The notes: generated by a model from the letters alone, not told the origin. Counted from the first letter of the stretch, positions 44,426-53,639 are shown. The stretch is DNA of 64,000 bases from VKMB-3413 sp041027365 (GCF_041027365.1 NZ_JBFTEH010000010.1:122661-186660), one strand, 5' to 3'. Numbers and translations are program-made.

Positions 44426-45352
44426 TCAGCCGGTCATCAGCCGCTTCACATGGGCCGCCGCTGAGGTCGACAGCCCATACAGGTCGTAACCGCCTTCGAG
44501 CAGGCTCACAAGTCGGCCCTCCGCATAGCGGTCGGCGATGTCGAGCATTTCGCCGGTCGCCCAGTCGAAGTCCTTGTCGATGAACTTCAGATTGGCCAGC
44601 GGGTCGCGGTAATGCGCGTCGAAGCCGGCGGAGATGATGACGAGCTCCGGGCGGAACGACCGCAGGGCCGGCAGGATGCGCTCGTTCATCGCTTCGCGGA
44701 AGGTGCCGCCGCCGGTGCCGGCGGAGAGCGGGGCGTTGACGATGTTGCCGGCGCCGACCTCGTCCTTGGCGCCGGTGCCGGGATAGAGCGGCATCTGATG
44801 GGTCGAGCAGTAGAGGACGCTCGGATCGGACCAGAAGATGTCCTGCGTGCCGTTGCCGTGATGGACGTCCCAGTCGAAGATCGCGACCCGTTCCAGCCCG
44901 TGCACGGCCTGGGCGTGACGTGCCGCGATCGCGGCGTTGTTGAACAGGCAGAAGCCCATCGCCGTCGCGGTCTCGGCGTGATGGCCGGGCGGGCGGGCGG
45001 CGACGAAGACGTTGTCGGCCTCCTTCGCCATCACCGCATCGACCGCCGCGGTGGCCGCACCGACCCCGTGCAGGGCCGCGGTGAAGCTCTTCGGGCTGAG
45101 GATGGTGTCGCTGTCGAGCCGGATGATTCCGTCTTCCGGAACGGCCGTCGCGAGCCTGCGCACGTAATGCTCGGGATGGCAGCGATAGATCGACTCGAGC
45201 GATCCCTCCGGCGCCTCGCAGCGGTCGAGCAGGTGGAACGCCTCGTCCTCCAGCGCCGCCATCACCGCCTGGATGCGCTCCGGCCGCTCCGGATGCCCTG
45301 GCCCGGTCAGATGCTCGGCGAAGATCGAGTGGAAGTAGAGGCGGGTCATCAT
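44426..45352 (-). CDS. Histone-deacetylase-family (acetylpolyamine amidohydrolase-like) protein
   Basis: 308 residues from the ATG at 45352 (a second ATG follows directly). Arginase-like zinc hydrolase fold with the active-site His pair RPPGHHAETATAMGFCL, the zinc ligands in IFDWDVHHGNGTQDIF, and VIISAGFDAHYRDPLANL. Bacterial members remove acyl groups from polyamines, acetoin-related metabolites or lysines. It is the first gene of a minus-strand run leading to xseB and dxs, a grouping I recognise from many Hyphomicrobiales. Confidence 0.9.
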   Translation of the reverse strand: MMTRLYFHSIFAEHLTGPGHPERPERIQAVMAALEDEAFHLLDRCEAPEGSLESIYRCHPEHYVRRLATAVPEDGIIRLDSDTILSPKSFTAALHGVGAATAAVDAVMAKEADNVFVAARPPGHHAETATAMGFCLFNNAAIAARHAQAVHGLERVAIFDWDVHHGNGTQDIFWSDPSVLYCSTHQMPLYPGTGAKDEVGAGNIVNAPLSAGTGGGTFREAMNERILPALRSFRPELVIISAGFDAHYRDPLANLKFIDKDFDWATGEMLDIADRYAEGRLVSLLEGGYDLYGLSTSAAAHVKRLMTG

Positions 45353-45507
45353 GATCCCAAGGATTAGCCCTGGCGGCCCGCCAGCGCAATTTGCTTTGGC
45401 GATGGGGCGTCTTAATTGGCGTCTGCCCCACGCCCTTCTCGGCTGAGCGGCTCCCTGCCGCCGGCCGATGGCTTTCCCCAGACCTAGGTCAATCCGAAGA
45501 GATCAGT

Positions 45508-46338
45508 ATGGCTGACCAACCATTCCTTGCGCTCAATGACGGCCGGCGCATCCCGCAGGTCGGGCTCGGCGTCTGGCAGACACCCAACGAGGGCGTCGCC
45601 GCGGCGCTCGAGGCCGCCTTCGCCGCGGGCTACCGCCATGTCGACACCGCTGCCGCCTACGGCAACGAGGAAGGCGTCGGCGAGGGCATCCGGTCCGCCG
45701 GAATTCCCCGCGACGACATCTTCGTCACCACCAAGCTGTGGAACAACGACCAGGGCTACGATGCGACGCTGAAGGCCTTCGATACGAGCGCCGAGCGCCT
45801 CGGCCTCGACGCCGTCGACCTCTACCTCATCCACTGGCCGATGCCGAAGAAGGGCCTCTATGTCGAGACCTCGAAGGCGCTGGTGAAGCTGAAGGAAGAC
45901 GGCCGCGCCCGCTCGATCGGCGTCTCCAACTTCACCGGCGAGCATCTGGAGCGGATCATCGGCGAGACCGGCGTCACGCCCGTCCTCAATCAGATCGAGT
46001 TGCATCCGGACTTCCAGCAGAAGCCTTTGCGCGCCGTCCACGACCGGCTCGGCATCAAGACCGAATCCTGGAGCCCGCTCGGCCGCGGCCAGATGCTCGA
46101 CAGTCCGGTGATCAAGAAGATCGCCGACAAGCACGGCAAGACCGCCGCGCAGGTGATCATCCGCTGGCACATCGAGGAGGGGCTCGCCGTGATCCCGAAG
46201 TCGTCGAACCCGGACCGCATCCGGCAGAATTTCGACGTGTTCGGCTTCTCGCTCGACGCCGAGGACATGACCGCGATCGCCGGACTGGACTCGGCGGACG
46301 CGCGCATGGGGCCGGACCCGATGACGGCTGATTTCTGA
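45508..46338 (+). CDS. Aldo/keto reductase (AKR5-like)
   Basis: 276 residues from ATG 45508; the open frame extends upstream but MADQPFLALNDGRRIPQVGLG is the family N-terminus. Tetrad residues are in HVDTAAAYGNEEGVGEGI (Asp, Tyr), FVTTKLWNNDQ (Lys) and DLYLIHWPMP (His). GVSNFTGEHLERII and VIPKSSNPDRIRQNFDVFGF (NADPH site) follow. It reduces small carbonyls such as 2,5-diketogluconate or methylglyoxal in the cytoplasm. It stands alone, convergent with aroC. Confidence 0.92.
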   Translation: MADQPFLALNDGRRIPQVGLGVWQTPNEGVAAALEAAFAAGYRHVDTAAAYGNEEGVGEGIRSAGIPRDDIFVTTKLWNNDQGYDATLKAFDTSAERLGLDAVDLYLIHWPMPKKGLYVETSKALVKLKEDGRARSIGVSNFTGEHLERIIGETGVTPVLNQIELHPDFQQKPLRAVHDRLGIKTESWSPLGRGQMLDSPVIKKIADKHGKTAAQVIIRWHIEEGLAVIPKSSNPDRIRQNFDVFGFSLDAEDMTAIAGLDSADARMGPDPMTADF

Positions 46339-46397
46339 GGCGAAGCGGCCGGGCTGCGTCCGCCGGCAAGCGTCGCGCGGACGGCTCGGCCGCCGCC

Positions 46398-47501
46398 TCA
46401 GATCCGCCCGGTCTGGCCGCGGTGCCTGAGGTAGTGGTCGGCGATGGCGCAGGCGACCATCGCCTCGCCGATCGGCACGGCGCGGATCCCGACACAGGGG
46501 TCGTGCCGGCCCTTGGTCACCACCTCCACCTCGTTGCCGTCCGTGTCGATCGAGCGACGGGGCGAGAGGATCGAGGAGGTCGGCTTGACCGCGAAGCGGG
46601 CGACGATCGGCTCGCCCGTCGAGATGCCGCCGAGGATGCCGCCGGCATGGTTGGAGAGGAAGCGGGGCTTGCCGTCCGGGCCCGCCCGCATTTCGTCGGC
46701 GTTCTCCGTGCCCGTCAGCCGGGCCGCGGCGAAGCCCTCGCCGATCTCGACGCCCTTCACCGCATTGATCGACATCAGTCCCGCAGCGATATCGGTGTCG
46801 AGCTTGGCGTAGATCGGCGCGCCGAGGCCGGCCGGCACGCCTTCCGCGACGATCTCGATCACCGCGCCGACGCTGTCGTGCGCCTTGCGGATGTCGTCGA
46901 GATAGTCCTCGAAGACCGGGATCGCCGCAGCGTCGGGCGTGAAGAACGGATTGTCCTGCCGCTCGACCACCGTCCAGTCCCAGTTCGCCCGGTCGATCTC
47001 GCGGGTGCCGATTTGCGTGACCGCGCCGCGCACCACGAGGCCGGGCACGACCTTGCGGGCGATCGCACCGGCGGCGACGCGCGTCGCCGTCTCGCGCGCC
47101 GACGACCGGCCGCCGCCGCGATAGTCGCGGATGCCGTATTTGACGTCGTAGGTGTAGTCGGCATGGCCCGGCCGGTACTGGCGGGCGATCTCGCCATAGT
47201 CCTTCGAGCGCTGGTCGACGTTCTCGATCTCCAGCGCGATCGGCGTGCCCGTTGTGATCAGCGTTCCGGGGCGCTCCGGGTCCTCCAGGACGCCCGACAG
47301 CACCTTCACCGTGTCCGGCTCGCGTCGCTGGGTGACGAAGCGCGAGGAGCCGGGCTTGCGGCGGTCGAGCTCTGCCTGGACCTCGGCCAGCGTGAAGGCG
47401 ATGCCCGGCGGGCAGCCGTCGACGACGCAGCCGATGGCGGCCCCATGGCTTTCGCCCCAGGTGGTGACGCGGAACAGATGGCCGAAGCTGTTATGGGACA
47501 T
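46398..47501 (-). CDS. aroC: Chorismate synthase
   Basis: 367 residues. It converts EPSP to chorismate using reduced FMN, the last step of the shikimate pathway. All three PROSITE blocks can be read: GESHGAAIGCVVDGCPPG, YRGGGRSSARETATRVAAGA and RHDPCVGIRAVPIGEAM. The ATG at 47501 gives the family start (MSHNSFGHLFRVTTWGESHG). A nearly 300-base divergent gap separates it from DUF1344. Confidence 0.97.
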   Translation of the reverse strand: MSHNSFGHLFRVTTWGESHGAAIGCVVDGCPPGIAFTLAEVQAELDRRKPGSSRFVTQRREPDTVKVLSGVLEDPERPGTLITTGTPIALEIENVDQRSKDYGEIARQYRPGHADYTYDVKYGIRDYRGGGRSSARETATRVAAGAIARKVVPGLVVRGAVTQIGTREIDRANWDWTVVERQDNPFFTPDAAAIPVFEDYLDDIRKAHDSVGAVIEIVAEGVPAGLGAPIYAKLDTDIAAGLMSINAVKGVEIGEGFAAARLTGTENADEMRAGPDGKPRFLSNHAGGILGGISTGEPIVARFAVKPTSSILSPRRSIDTDGNEVEVVTKGRHDPCVGIRAVPIGEAMVACAIADHYLRHRGQTGRI

Positions 47502-47794
47502 GGTGTACGATCCGTGAATCCGCGGATGAGAAGGCTTCGGAACGCCCTTCGCGGCCTTTTGCAGGGGTTAAGCCATCGCCCGCATGCCGGTCAAACCGTC
47601 CGGCGTCACGCGCTGAAACGAAACGTCATCATTCGCTGCCGAGAAAAGTCATAATCGGTAGCGCAAATCCCCGGACTGCGACGAACCCACGCGGCCGTCG
47701 CAGCGAACGTCTTCCGTCTCTCGCCATGCCGGGAGGGACGGAAACCGAGCTCTCCGGGCCTGCCGCCGGAGAACGCAGACATGAGGGTCACGCC

Positions 47795-48043
47795 ATGACA
47801 CGTCGGATCATCGCCTTCTTCGCCTCCTCCTTCCTCACCGTCGCGTTGACCATTCCCGCCATGGCGCGGGAGAGCGACGGGGTCATCGAGGACATCGACA
47901 TGGAGCATGCCACCATTCGGCTGTCGGACGGCGAGATCTACGAGGTTCCGTCGGACTTCGACTTCGGCGCCGTGGCGCCCGGCATGCAGGTCGTGGTGAT
48001 CTACGACGACACGCGCGAGAACCGGTCGCTCAGGGCGATCTGA
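47795..48043 (+). CDS. DUF1344 small exported protein
   Basis: 82 residues from ATG 47795. Signal peptide about 1-23 (ending IPAMA before RESDGV), then a small beta domain with GVIEDIDMEHATIRLSDGE and VAPGMQVVVIYDD, the DUF1344 pattern seen in rhizobia. The function is unknown; a periplasmic location is inferred. It is convergent with cdh, with a strong hairpin between. Confidence 0.85.
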   Translation: MTRRIIAFFASSFLTVALTIPAMARESDGVIEDIDMEHATIRLSDGEIYEVPSDFDFGAVAPGMQVVVIYDDTRENRSLRAI

Positions 48044-48052
48044 CAACGCGCG

Positions 48053-48094
48053 GGACGGCTGCCCTTGCTCCGCCTGAAGGGCCGGCAGCCGTCC
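48053..48094. terminator. Hairpin between convergent DUF1344 and cdh genes
   Basis: GGACGGCTGCC (48053-48063) and GGCAGCCGTCC (48084-48094) form a perfect 11-base stem around a 20-base loop that itself can pair (CCTT with AAGG). It begins ten bases after the DUF1344 stop. There is no U-tract, so it may be a processed 3' end or a bidirectional attenuating structure. Confidence 0.55.
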
Positions 48095-48239
48095 TGCCGC
48101 GGACCCCGTGGGGCTGGCGGGAACGCTTGAAGCGGTCTCGGCACGGGCCGACCGGCTCAGGCGGATGGTGGAGACAAGCGATCTCCGCGTGACGGTGCCG
48201 CGCGGGCGCGATTTCGGGAGGACATCCTTCCGGCGACGC

Positions 48240-49004
48240 TCAGCGCCATGCCCGGCAGCCCCGGTCGAGCAGGCCTTCCGCCTCGGCGGCGAAGCGGATC
48301 CTGGGATTCGACTGGGTGGCCAGGATCCAGAAGCCCGGCCCGGCGCTCCTTGACCACGCGCCGACGACGGCGATCGTCATCTCGTCCATATGCCGTTCGG
48401 CCCCGGGAACCCCGTGCGCGACGAGCTGGAGGGGATTGTGGCCGGCGAGGCTGTCTGCCTTGATGCGCTCCACCCAGTAGGGCGGAGCCTTGCGCGCGAA
48501 CCATATCTGCCGAAAGCGCCCGGTGCCGATCCGGGCGGCGGCCTTCGCGAGGGCTGCGGCGACCACCGGTTTGACGCAGGCGATATGAATGTGAAGCTGA
48601 TCCTGGGTGCGCGACTGCGGCGAGTTGATCGCCAGCGCCATGCGGATCCAGCCATCGCGGCCTGAAGGGGCTCCTGTCGCCTCGCCGCGTTCCTGCCAGG
48701 CCATCGCGAAGAAATTCGGAGCGTTCGGTGCAAGAAGGCGAGGGTCCTCGATGCCCGGGATGGCGGCGATGGGAGACAGGATCGTGCGTCGCAGGCCGAA
48801 CGGCTCGCGCAGCACGACATAGCCCCCGTCCGGCGAGCGGACGACCTTCAGACAGGGCGCCGGCAACGACGTCACCGCGGAATCGGCGGAGCAGGCATCG
48901 ACGACCAGTCGCAGCGCCGTGCCCGACAGGTTCGCAGCGTCGACCGTGGCGCAGGAGACGATCAGTGCCAAAGCGACGAGGAGGAGCGGTCGCGGCCTCG
49001 CCAT
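48240..49004 (-). CDS. cdh: CDP-diacylglycerol diphosphatase
   Basis: 254 residues from ATG 49004; upstream frame overlaps the histidine phosphatase and is not used. A signal or anchor segment (about 1-24, LLLVALALIVSC, with a cysteine that could be lipidated) is followed by a Cdh domain: PCLKVVRSPDGGYVVLREP, NFFAMAWQERGEATG, the HIT-like motif QDQLHIHIACVKP, and GPGFWILATQSNPR. The pattern follows E. coli Cdh closely. The enzyme hydrolyses CDP-diacylglycerol to CMP and phosphatidate at the membrane. It lies 23 bases after the histidine phosphatase, in an otherwise conserved fabI-aroC neighbourhood. Confidence 0.87.
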   Translation of the reverse strand: MARPRPLLLVALALIVSCATVDAANLSGTALRLVVDACSADSAVTSLPAPCLKVVRSPDGGYVVLREPFGLRRTILSPIAAIPGIEDPRLLAPNAPNFFAMAWQERGEATGAPSGRDGWIRMALAINSPQSRTQDQLHIHIACVKPVVAAALAKAAARIGTGRFRQIWFARKAPPYWVERIKADSLAGHNPLQLVAHGVPGAERHMDEMTIAVVGAWSRSAGPGFWILATQSNPRIRFAAEAEGLLDRGCRAWR

Positions 49005-49027
49005 CCTCCCGAATCCCCGCCGCCGGC

Positions 49028-49639
49028 TCAGCGCCATTCGATCTGGCCGCGCTCCGCCACCAGGACGCGATCCTGCGGGATCCCGATATAGGCGGCCTCG
49101 TCCTCGGCGAGGCCTGCGAAGGTCGCGAGGAAAATGCGGGAAATGCCACCATGCGCGGTGACGATGGTCGGGCCGGTCAGGCCCTCGAAGACCGGGCGGG
49201 CGCGGGCCGCCAGCATGGCGTAGGATTCCGCCCGCTCGCCGGGCGGCCTGAAATGCCATTTGTCGGCGTCGCGCGCGGCGAGCCCGGCCGCGTCCCAGGC
49301 CCGGATCTCGCGCGTCGTCTGGCCCTGCCAGTCGCCGAAGTTCAGCTCGATGAGGCGCCCATCCGTGGCGAAGTCGTCGGGGGGAAGACCGAGCTCCTTG
49401 CGGATGATCCGCATCGTCTCGCTGGCGCGGGCCATCGGGCTCGACAGGAAGCGGAAGTCCTTCGCCCGCTCGCCGAGGACGTTCTTGAGATACCGGCCGT
49501 TCCGCCTGGCCTGATGCCGGCCGAGCGTGTTCAGCGGGACGTCTTCCTGGCCCTGCAGCCGCCCGTCGGCGTTCCAGGTCGTCTGACCGTGCCGGCAGAG
49601 GTAGAGAAGCGGCAGGGCCGCGGCTGGCGTCGCGCTCAT
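49028..49639 (-). CDS. Histidine phosphatase family protein (phosphoglycerate mutase-like)
   Basis: 203 residues from ATG 49639. LYLCRHGQTTWNADGRLQG carries the catalytic His and Arg, LSSPMARASETMRI, LIELNFGDWQGQT (general acid Glu) and TIVTAHGGISRIFL (second His) complete the signature. Such proteins dephosphorylate sugar or nucleotide phosphates, including CobC-like and cofactor-independent phosphatase activities; substrate is unknown. It follows fabI by 23 bases and precedes cdh by 23 bases, so the three are likely one transcript. Confidence 0.9.
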   Translation of the reverse strand: MSATPAAALPLLYLCRHGQTTWNADGRLQGQEDVPLNTLGRHQARRNGRYLKNVLGERAKDFRFLSSPMARASETMRIIRKELGLPPDDFATDGRLIELNFGDWQGQTTREIRAWDAAGLAARDADKWHFRPPGERAESYAMLAARARPVFEGLTGPTIVTAHGGISRIFLATFAGLAEDEAAYIGIPQDRVLVAERGQIEWR

Positions 49640-49662
49640 CGCGGTTCTACCTCGAGAGCCGC

Positions 49663-50487
49663 TTACGGCAGGTCCTTGACGACAGAGATGTCCGGCGCGT
49701 CCACCGCCTTCATGCCGACGGTGTGATAGCCGGAATCGACGTGATGCACCTCGCCGGTGACGGCGCGGGACATGTCGGAGAGGAGATAGAGCGCCGACTG
49801 GCCGACCTCGTCGATGGTCACCGTGCGCTTCAGCGGCGAATTGTACTCGTTCCACTTGAGAATGTAGCGGAAGTCGCCGATGCCGGAGGCCGCCAGCGTC
49901 TTGATCGGGCCGGCGGAGATGGCGTTGACCCGGATCGCCTGCTTGCCGAGGTCGACCGCGAGATACTTCACCGACGCCTCGAGGGCGGCCTTCGCGACGC
50001 CCATCACGTTGTAGTGCGGCATCACCTTCTCGGCGCCGTAATAGGTCAGCGTGAGGATCGAGCCGCCGTTCGGCATCATCTTCTCGGCCCGGGCCGCGAC
50101 CGCGGTGAGCGAGTAGACGGAGACGTCCATCGTCTTGCGGAAGTTGTCGCGGCTGGTCTCGACATAGCGGCCGGTCAGCTCGTCCTTGTCGGAGAAGGCG
50201 ATGGCGTGCACCACGAAGTCGAGCCCGCCCCATCTCTCCTTGAGCCCGTCGAAGACCGCGTCGATCGTGGCTTCGTCGGTGACGTCGCAATGGCCGGCAA
50301 GGCTCGCGCCCAGCTCCTCGGCGAGCGGGGCGACCCGCTTCTTCAGCGCGTCGCCCTGGTAGGTCAGAGCGAGTTCGGCGCCCTGGTCGGCGAGAGCCTT
50401 GGCGATGCCCCAGGCGATCGAGCGGTTGTTGGCGACGCCCATGATCAGGCCGCGCTTGCCGTTCATCAGACCGGTCGATGGGGCCAT
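49663..50487 (-). CDS. fabI: Enoyl-[acyl-carrier-protein] reductase (NADH), FabI type
   Basis: 274 residues from ATG 50487. Short-chain dehydrogenase fold with GLIMGVANNRSIAWGIAKAL, VHAIAFSDKDELTG, LTYYGAEKVMPHYNVMGVAK holding the Tyr-x6-Lys active site, and NAISAGPIKTLAASGIGDF. It reduces enoyl-ACP in the last step of each fatty-acid elongation cycle and is the target of triclosan-type inhibitors. Part of the conserved run dnaJ-like, fabI, phosphatase. Confidence 0.96.
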   Translation of the reverse strand: MAPSTGLMNGKRGLIMGVANNRSIAWGIAKALADQGAELALTYQGDALKKRVAPLAEELGASLAGHCDVTDEATIDAVFDGLKERWGGLDFVVHAIAFSDKDELTGRYVETSRDNFRKTMDVSVYSLTAVAARAEKMMPNGGSILTLTYYGAEKVMPHYNVMGVAKAALEASVKYLAVDLGKQAIRVNAISAGPIKTLAASGIGDFRYILKWNEYNSPLKRTVTIDEVGQSALYLLSDMSRAVTGEVHHVDSGYHTVGMKAVDAPDISVVKDLP

Positions 50488-50774
50488 GGGGCGAATCCTC
50501 CGGGATCGTTGCGAAAGCCTTGCCAGCGGAGCCGGGCCGGCATCGGTGTGCCTGGCAGAATGCGCAGGACCACGTGCCGTATCCCGATGCCCCACAAGCA
50601 TCGATGCGATGGCCGGCGGGTCGCGCGTCCGGTCGGCGGAAGGCCGCCCCGCCGCGATGCGACGGCCGGAATCGTGTAAACCACTGGCGGCGGCGGGTAT
50701 GGCATAGGGCCGCCGCCCCATCAAGCGCGGCCGATCAGGCAGCTGCGGCGGATGCGCGCGCCGGAGCGCGAGGA

Positions 50775-51764
50775 TTAGGCCGCCGGCTCGCGTTCGGCCC
50801 TCTGGCGCATCAACGCCTCGAGCTCGCGATCGCCCTCCGGCAGCATGATCTGCGTCGAGACGAGGAGGTCGCCCCGGCCGCCCTCCTTCCGGGTGAGGCC
50901 CTTGCCGCGCAGGCGGAAGGTCTTGCCGGAATTGGTCCAGGCGGGAACGCTGAGGGCAATGCGCCCGTCCAGCGTCTCGACCTCGACCTTGCCGCCGATG
51001 ACGGCGCTCTTCAGCGGCACCGGAAGGTTGAGGACGAGATTGCGGTCCTCGACCCGGAAGCGGGGATGCTTGGCGAAATGGATGGTGATCAGCGCGTCAC
51101 CCGCCTTCCCGCCCGGCTGCGGCGACGGCTGGCCCTGGCCCTTCAGGCGGATCTGCTTGCCGTCCTCGACGCCCTCGGGCAGAGAAATGGCGAGACGCTT
51201 GCCGGAGGGAAAGGCCACCTCGACCTTCTCGCCGGAGACGACGTCCTCGAGCTCGATCGTCAGGTTGGCGGTGATGTCGGCGCCCTTCACGGAACCCTCC
51301 CGAGCGCCGCCGAAGCCGGCCCGGCCGGCCGACTTCTGCGCCCCGCCGGACGCCGCGCCGCGGCCGCCGAAGGCCTGGTCGAAGAAGTCGGAAAAGATGC
51401 TTTCGGCATCGAAGTCCTGCGCCCGCGTCGAGGAACGGTATTCGAACCCGCCGGGCTGCGCGCCCGCCCGCCCGCCGAACGGGCCACGCGCGCCCGCGCC
51501 GGCACCGAACGGGCTGCCGCCGGAGAAGCCCTGGAACTTCGGCTTGCCTTCGGCGTCGATCTCGCCGCGATCGAACTGGCCGCGCTTGTCCTTGTCTCCG
51601 AGGATCTCATAGGCCTGATTCGCCTCGTTGAAGCGCGCGGACGCGCCCGGGTCCTTGGAATTGGCGTCCGGGTGGTACTTCTTCGCGAGCTTGCGAAAGG
51701 CCGACTTGATCTCCTTGTCGCTCGCCGTTTTCGATACGCCGAGGACGGAGTAGGGATCGCGCAT
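50775..51764 (-). CDS. J-domain protein with DnaJ C-terminal domain, CbpA-like
   Basis: 329 residues from ATG 51764. The J-domain (MRDPYSVLGVSKTASDKEI) has the HPD tripeptide in KKYHPDANSKDP. A long Gly/Ala/Phe-rich linker (about 75-155) leads to a DnaJ C-terminal domain (ANLTIELEDVVSGEKVEVAF; GLTRKEGGRGDLLVST). No zinc-finger CxxCxGxG repeats are present, so it is a class B (CbpA/DjlA-like) co-chaperone rather than DnaJ proper. It stimulates DnaK. In the same minus-strand run as fabI, separated by about 290 bases. Confidence 0.9.
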   Translation of the reverse strand: MRDPYSVLGVSKTASDKEIKSAFRKLAKKYHPDANSKDPGASARFNEANQAYEILGDKDKRGQFDRGEIDAEGKPKFQGFSGGSPFGAGAGARGPFGGRAGAQPGGFEYRSSTRAQDFDAESIFSDFFDQAFGGRGAASGGAQKSAGRAGFGGAREGSVKGADITANLTIELEDVVSGEKVEVAFPSGKRLAISLPEGVEDGKQIRLKGQGQPSPQPGGKAGDALITIHFAKHPRFRVEDRNLVLNLPVPLKSAVIGGKVEVETLDGRIALSVPAWTNSGKTFRLRGKGLTRKEGGRGDLLVSTQIMLPEGDRELEALMRQRAEREPAA

Positions 51765-51903
51765 GGGATCGAAAGTCCTCCAAAGGGCATGAGCCAAAGG
51801 GCATGAGAAAGGGGCGAAGCTGCGACCGCCGCGCTTCGCGTTGCCCCCTATATGGATGGGAAACAAGCGTAATTGAAGACCGGGGCGCGCCTCTTTGCGC
51901 CGG

Positions 51904-52320
51904 TCAGGACGTGCGGCGCGCGAAGTCGACCAGCACCCACTGCCCCGGTCCGGCGGTGCAGGCTTCGCCGTCGTAGAGGTTGACGCCGTCGAAGCGCTGG
52001 CGGGAGGTTTCGAAGCGCCGGCAGATCCGCGTGCCGCTGCGCTCCTCGGCGAGCTTGGCGATGACGCCGCTGGCGCCGGTCTCCGGATTGGACCAGGGAT
52101 AGCGGCCGTCGCCCTTTTCGAGGTCGGCGGCAGAGACGGCGTTGCGGATGATACGCTCGTCGGAAAGCTGGTCCTCCGGCACCGGAGCCGGCTTCACCGA
52201 GCCGGTGATCATCGTGTCGTCGACCATGTCGGAAAGGCCCGGTCCCGAAACGACGCAGCCGGCCAGCGGAGCCAGGCAGATTGCCGCAGCGAGGATTTTG
52301 AACCTTTGCATCGATCTCAT
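51904..52320 (-). CDS. RT0821/Lpp0805-type surface lipoprotein
   Basis: 138 residues from ATG 52320 (the open frame extends 13 codons upstream). The lipobox LAPLAGC makes a lipidated cysteine at about residue 18. The mature part contains AVSAADLEKGDGRYPWSNPETGASG and ends RICRRFETS...GQWVLVDF, the RT0821/17-kDa-like pattern (here shortened, lacking the glycine-zipper half). Outer-membrane location is inferred. It is divergent from pdxH with 53 bases between starts. Confidence 0.8.
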   Translation of the reverse strand: MRSMQRFKILAAAICLAPLAGCVVSGPGLSDMVDDTMITGSVKPAPVPEDQLSDERIIRNAVSAADLEKGDGRYPWSNPETGASGVIAKLAEERSGTRICRRFETSRQRFDGVNLYDGEACTAGPGQWVLVDFARRTS

Positions 52321-52373
52321 ATGACTGTGGCCGCGCCGAATCAGGAGCGCGACGGACAAGAGATGAGCGCATC

Positions 52374-52994
52374 ATGAGCAAGGATCAGTTAACGCTCGGT
52401 GAAACCCGGGTCGGCGAAGACCCGATCGCATTGTTCGGCACCTGGCTCAAGGCTGCCGAGGAAAGCGAGCCGAACGATCCGACGGCGCTGGCGCTCGCCA
52501 CGGCGGACGAGAACGGCCTGCCGGACGTGCGCATGGTGCTTCTGAAAGCGTTCGACGCTCGGGGCTTCGTCTTCTACACCAACTTCGACAGTGCCAAGGG
52601 CCGGCAGATCCGCGAAAATCCGCAGGCGGCCATGTGCTTCCACTGGAAGTCCCGCCGCCGGCAGGTGCGCGTGCGCGGGGCGCTCGACACCGTCACGGAC
52701 GCGGAGGCCGACGCCTATTTCGACAGCCGGGCGCGCCAGAGCCGGATCGGCGCCTGGGCGTCGGATCAGTCCCGGCTGCTGTCCAGCCGCGCCCTCCTGG
52801 AGCAGCGCGTCGCCGAATATGCCGAGCGCTACGGCGACGGCGAGATCCCGCGCCCGCCCTACTGGTCGGGTTTCCGGCTGACTCCGGTGCAGATCGAGTT
52901 CTGGCAGGACGGCGCCTTCCGCCTGCACGACCGGATCGTCTTCCGCCGGCCGGACCCCGAGACGGACTGGTCGATCGAGCGGCTCTACCCCTGA
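52374..52994 (+). CDS. pdxH: Pyridoxamine/pyridoxine 5'-phosphate oxidase
   Basis: 206 residues. FMN enzyme that produces pyridoxal 5'-phosphate. Signature parts are RMVLLKAFDARGFVFYTNF, GRQIRENPQAAMCFHWKSR, QVRVRGALDTV, SRIGAWASDQS, and WSGFRLTPVQIEFWQDG with the C-terminal HDRIVFRR. No upstream partner; it begins 53 bases from the divergent lipoprotein gene. pdxH next to the dnaJ-like/fabI/aroC block is the typical rhizobial order. Confidence 0.96.
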   Translation: MSKDQLTLGETRVGEDPIALFGTWLKAAEESEPNDPTALALATADENGLPDVRMVLLKAFDARGFVFYTNFDSAKGRQIRENPQAAMCFHWKSRRRQVRVRGALDTVTDAEADAYFDSRARQSRIGAWASDQSRLLSSRALLEQRVAEYAERYGDGEIPRPPYWSGFRLTPVQIEFWQDGAFRLHDRIVFRRPDPETDWSIERLYP

Positions 52995-53074
52995 GCAGCG
53001 AGGCCTCGCGCCCGTCCGGCTTCGGTCGCTATCAGGCGCGGGAGCGGGCGTGAGAGGATGATGCGAGCGGCACA

Positions 53075-53092
53075 GGCCGGCGGGCGCCGGCC
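53075..53092. terminator. Hairpin between convergent pdxH and marR genes
   Basis: GGCCGGCG, GG, CGCCGGCC: a perfect 8-base inverted repeat between the pdxH stop (52994) and the marR stop (53100). There is no U-tract; it might end transcripts from either side. Confidence 0.4.
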
Positions 53093-53099
53093 GCCGCCC

Positions 53100-53639
53100 T
53101 CAGAGCGTCGCCGCGGTGCGGGCGGCCTGGTCGTAGTGGCCGGAGAGGACGCGCAGGAGATGGGCGATCTTCGACATCGCCTCCGGCGAGATGCCGGTCT
53201 CTCCGGCGCCGGCGACGAGGATCTTCTCGCGCAGTTCGCGGTAGCGCCGGCAGGCGGTCTCGCCCGCGCGGGTGATCGAGACCAGCCGCTCCTTGCCCGC
53301 CTTCTCCCGCGTCACCAGCCCCTTCGCCTCGAGCTTCTTGATGGCATAGGTCGCAAGATGCGTGTCCTCGATGCCGAGGACGAGGCAGATGTCGGCGAGG
53401 CGCTTGGCCTTGCCGCGATGGGTGACGGTGTGGAGGACGAGGATCTCCGTCGCCGTCAGCCCGGGCTGGCCGGCAGCCGTCATGCAGCGCTCCATCCACC
53501 GCTCGAAGGCGTGGCCGGCAAGGATCATGCCGAACTCCACCTCCGACAGCGCCGGCATGGCCCCGTCGGCGAGATGGGCGGAGGAGACGATCGGGCCGAA
53601 GGGTTCGGCCGGGGCGTCGTCGCGGTCGTTCGCAGCCAT
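53100..53639 (-). CDS. MarR-family winged-helix regulator
   Basis: 179 residues. Winged-helix DNA-binding domain: TATEILVLHTVTHRGKAKRL, ADICLVLGIEDTHLATYAIK for the recognition helix, and KLEAKGLVTREKAGKERLVS for the wing, followed by a dimerisation helix. MarR proteins respond to small anionic or aromatic ligands. It is the last gene of the TRAP operon (two bases after dctM stop), pointing to a role in its control, perhaps through the inverted repeat upstream of the oxoprolinase gene at 56820-56841. Confidence 0.88.
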   Translation of the reverse strand: MAANDRDDAPAEPFGPIVSSAHLADGAMPALSEVEFGMILAGHAFERWMERCMTAAGQPGLTATEILVLHTVTHRGKAKRLADICLVLGIEDTHLATYAIKKLEAKGLVTREKAGKERLVSITRAGETACRRYRELREKILVAGAGETGISPEAMSKIAHLLRVLSGHYDQAARTAATL

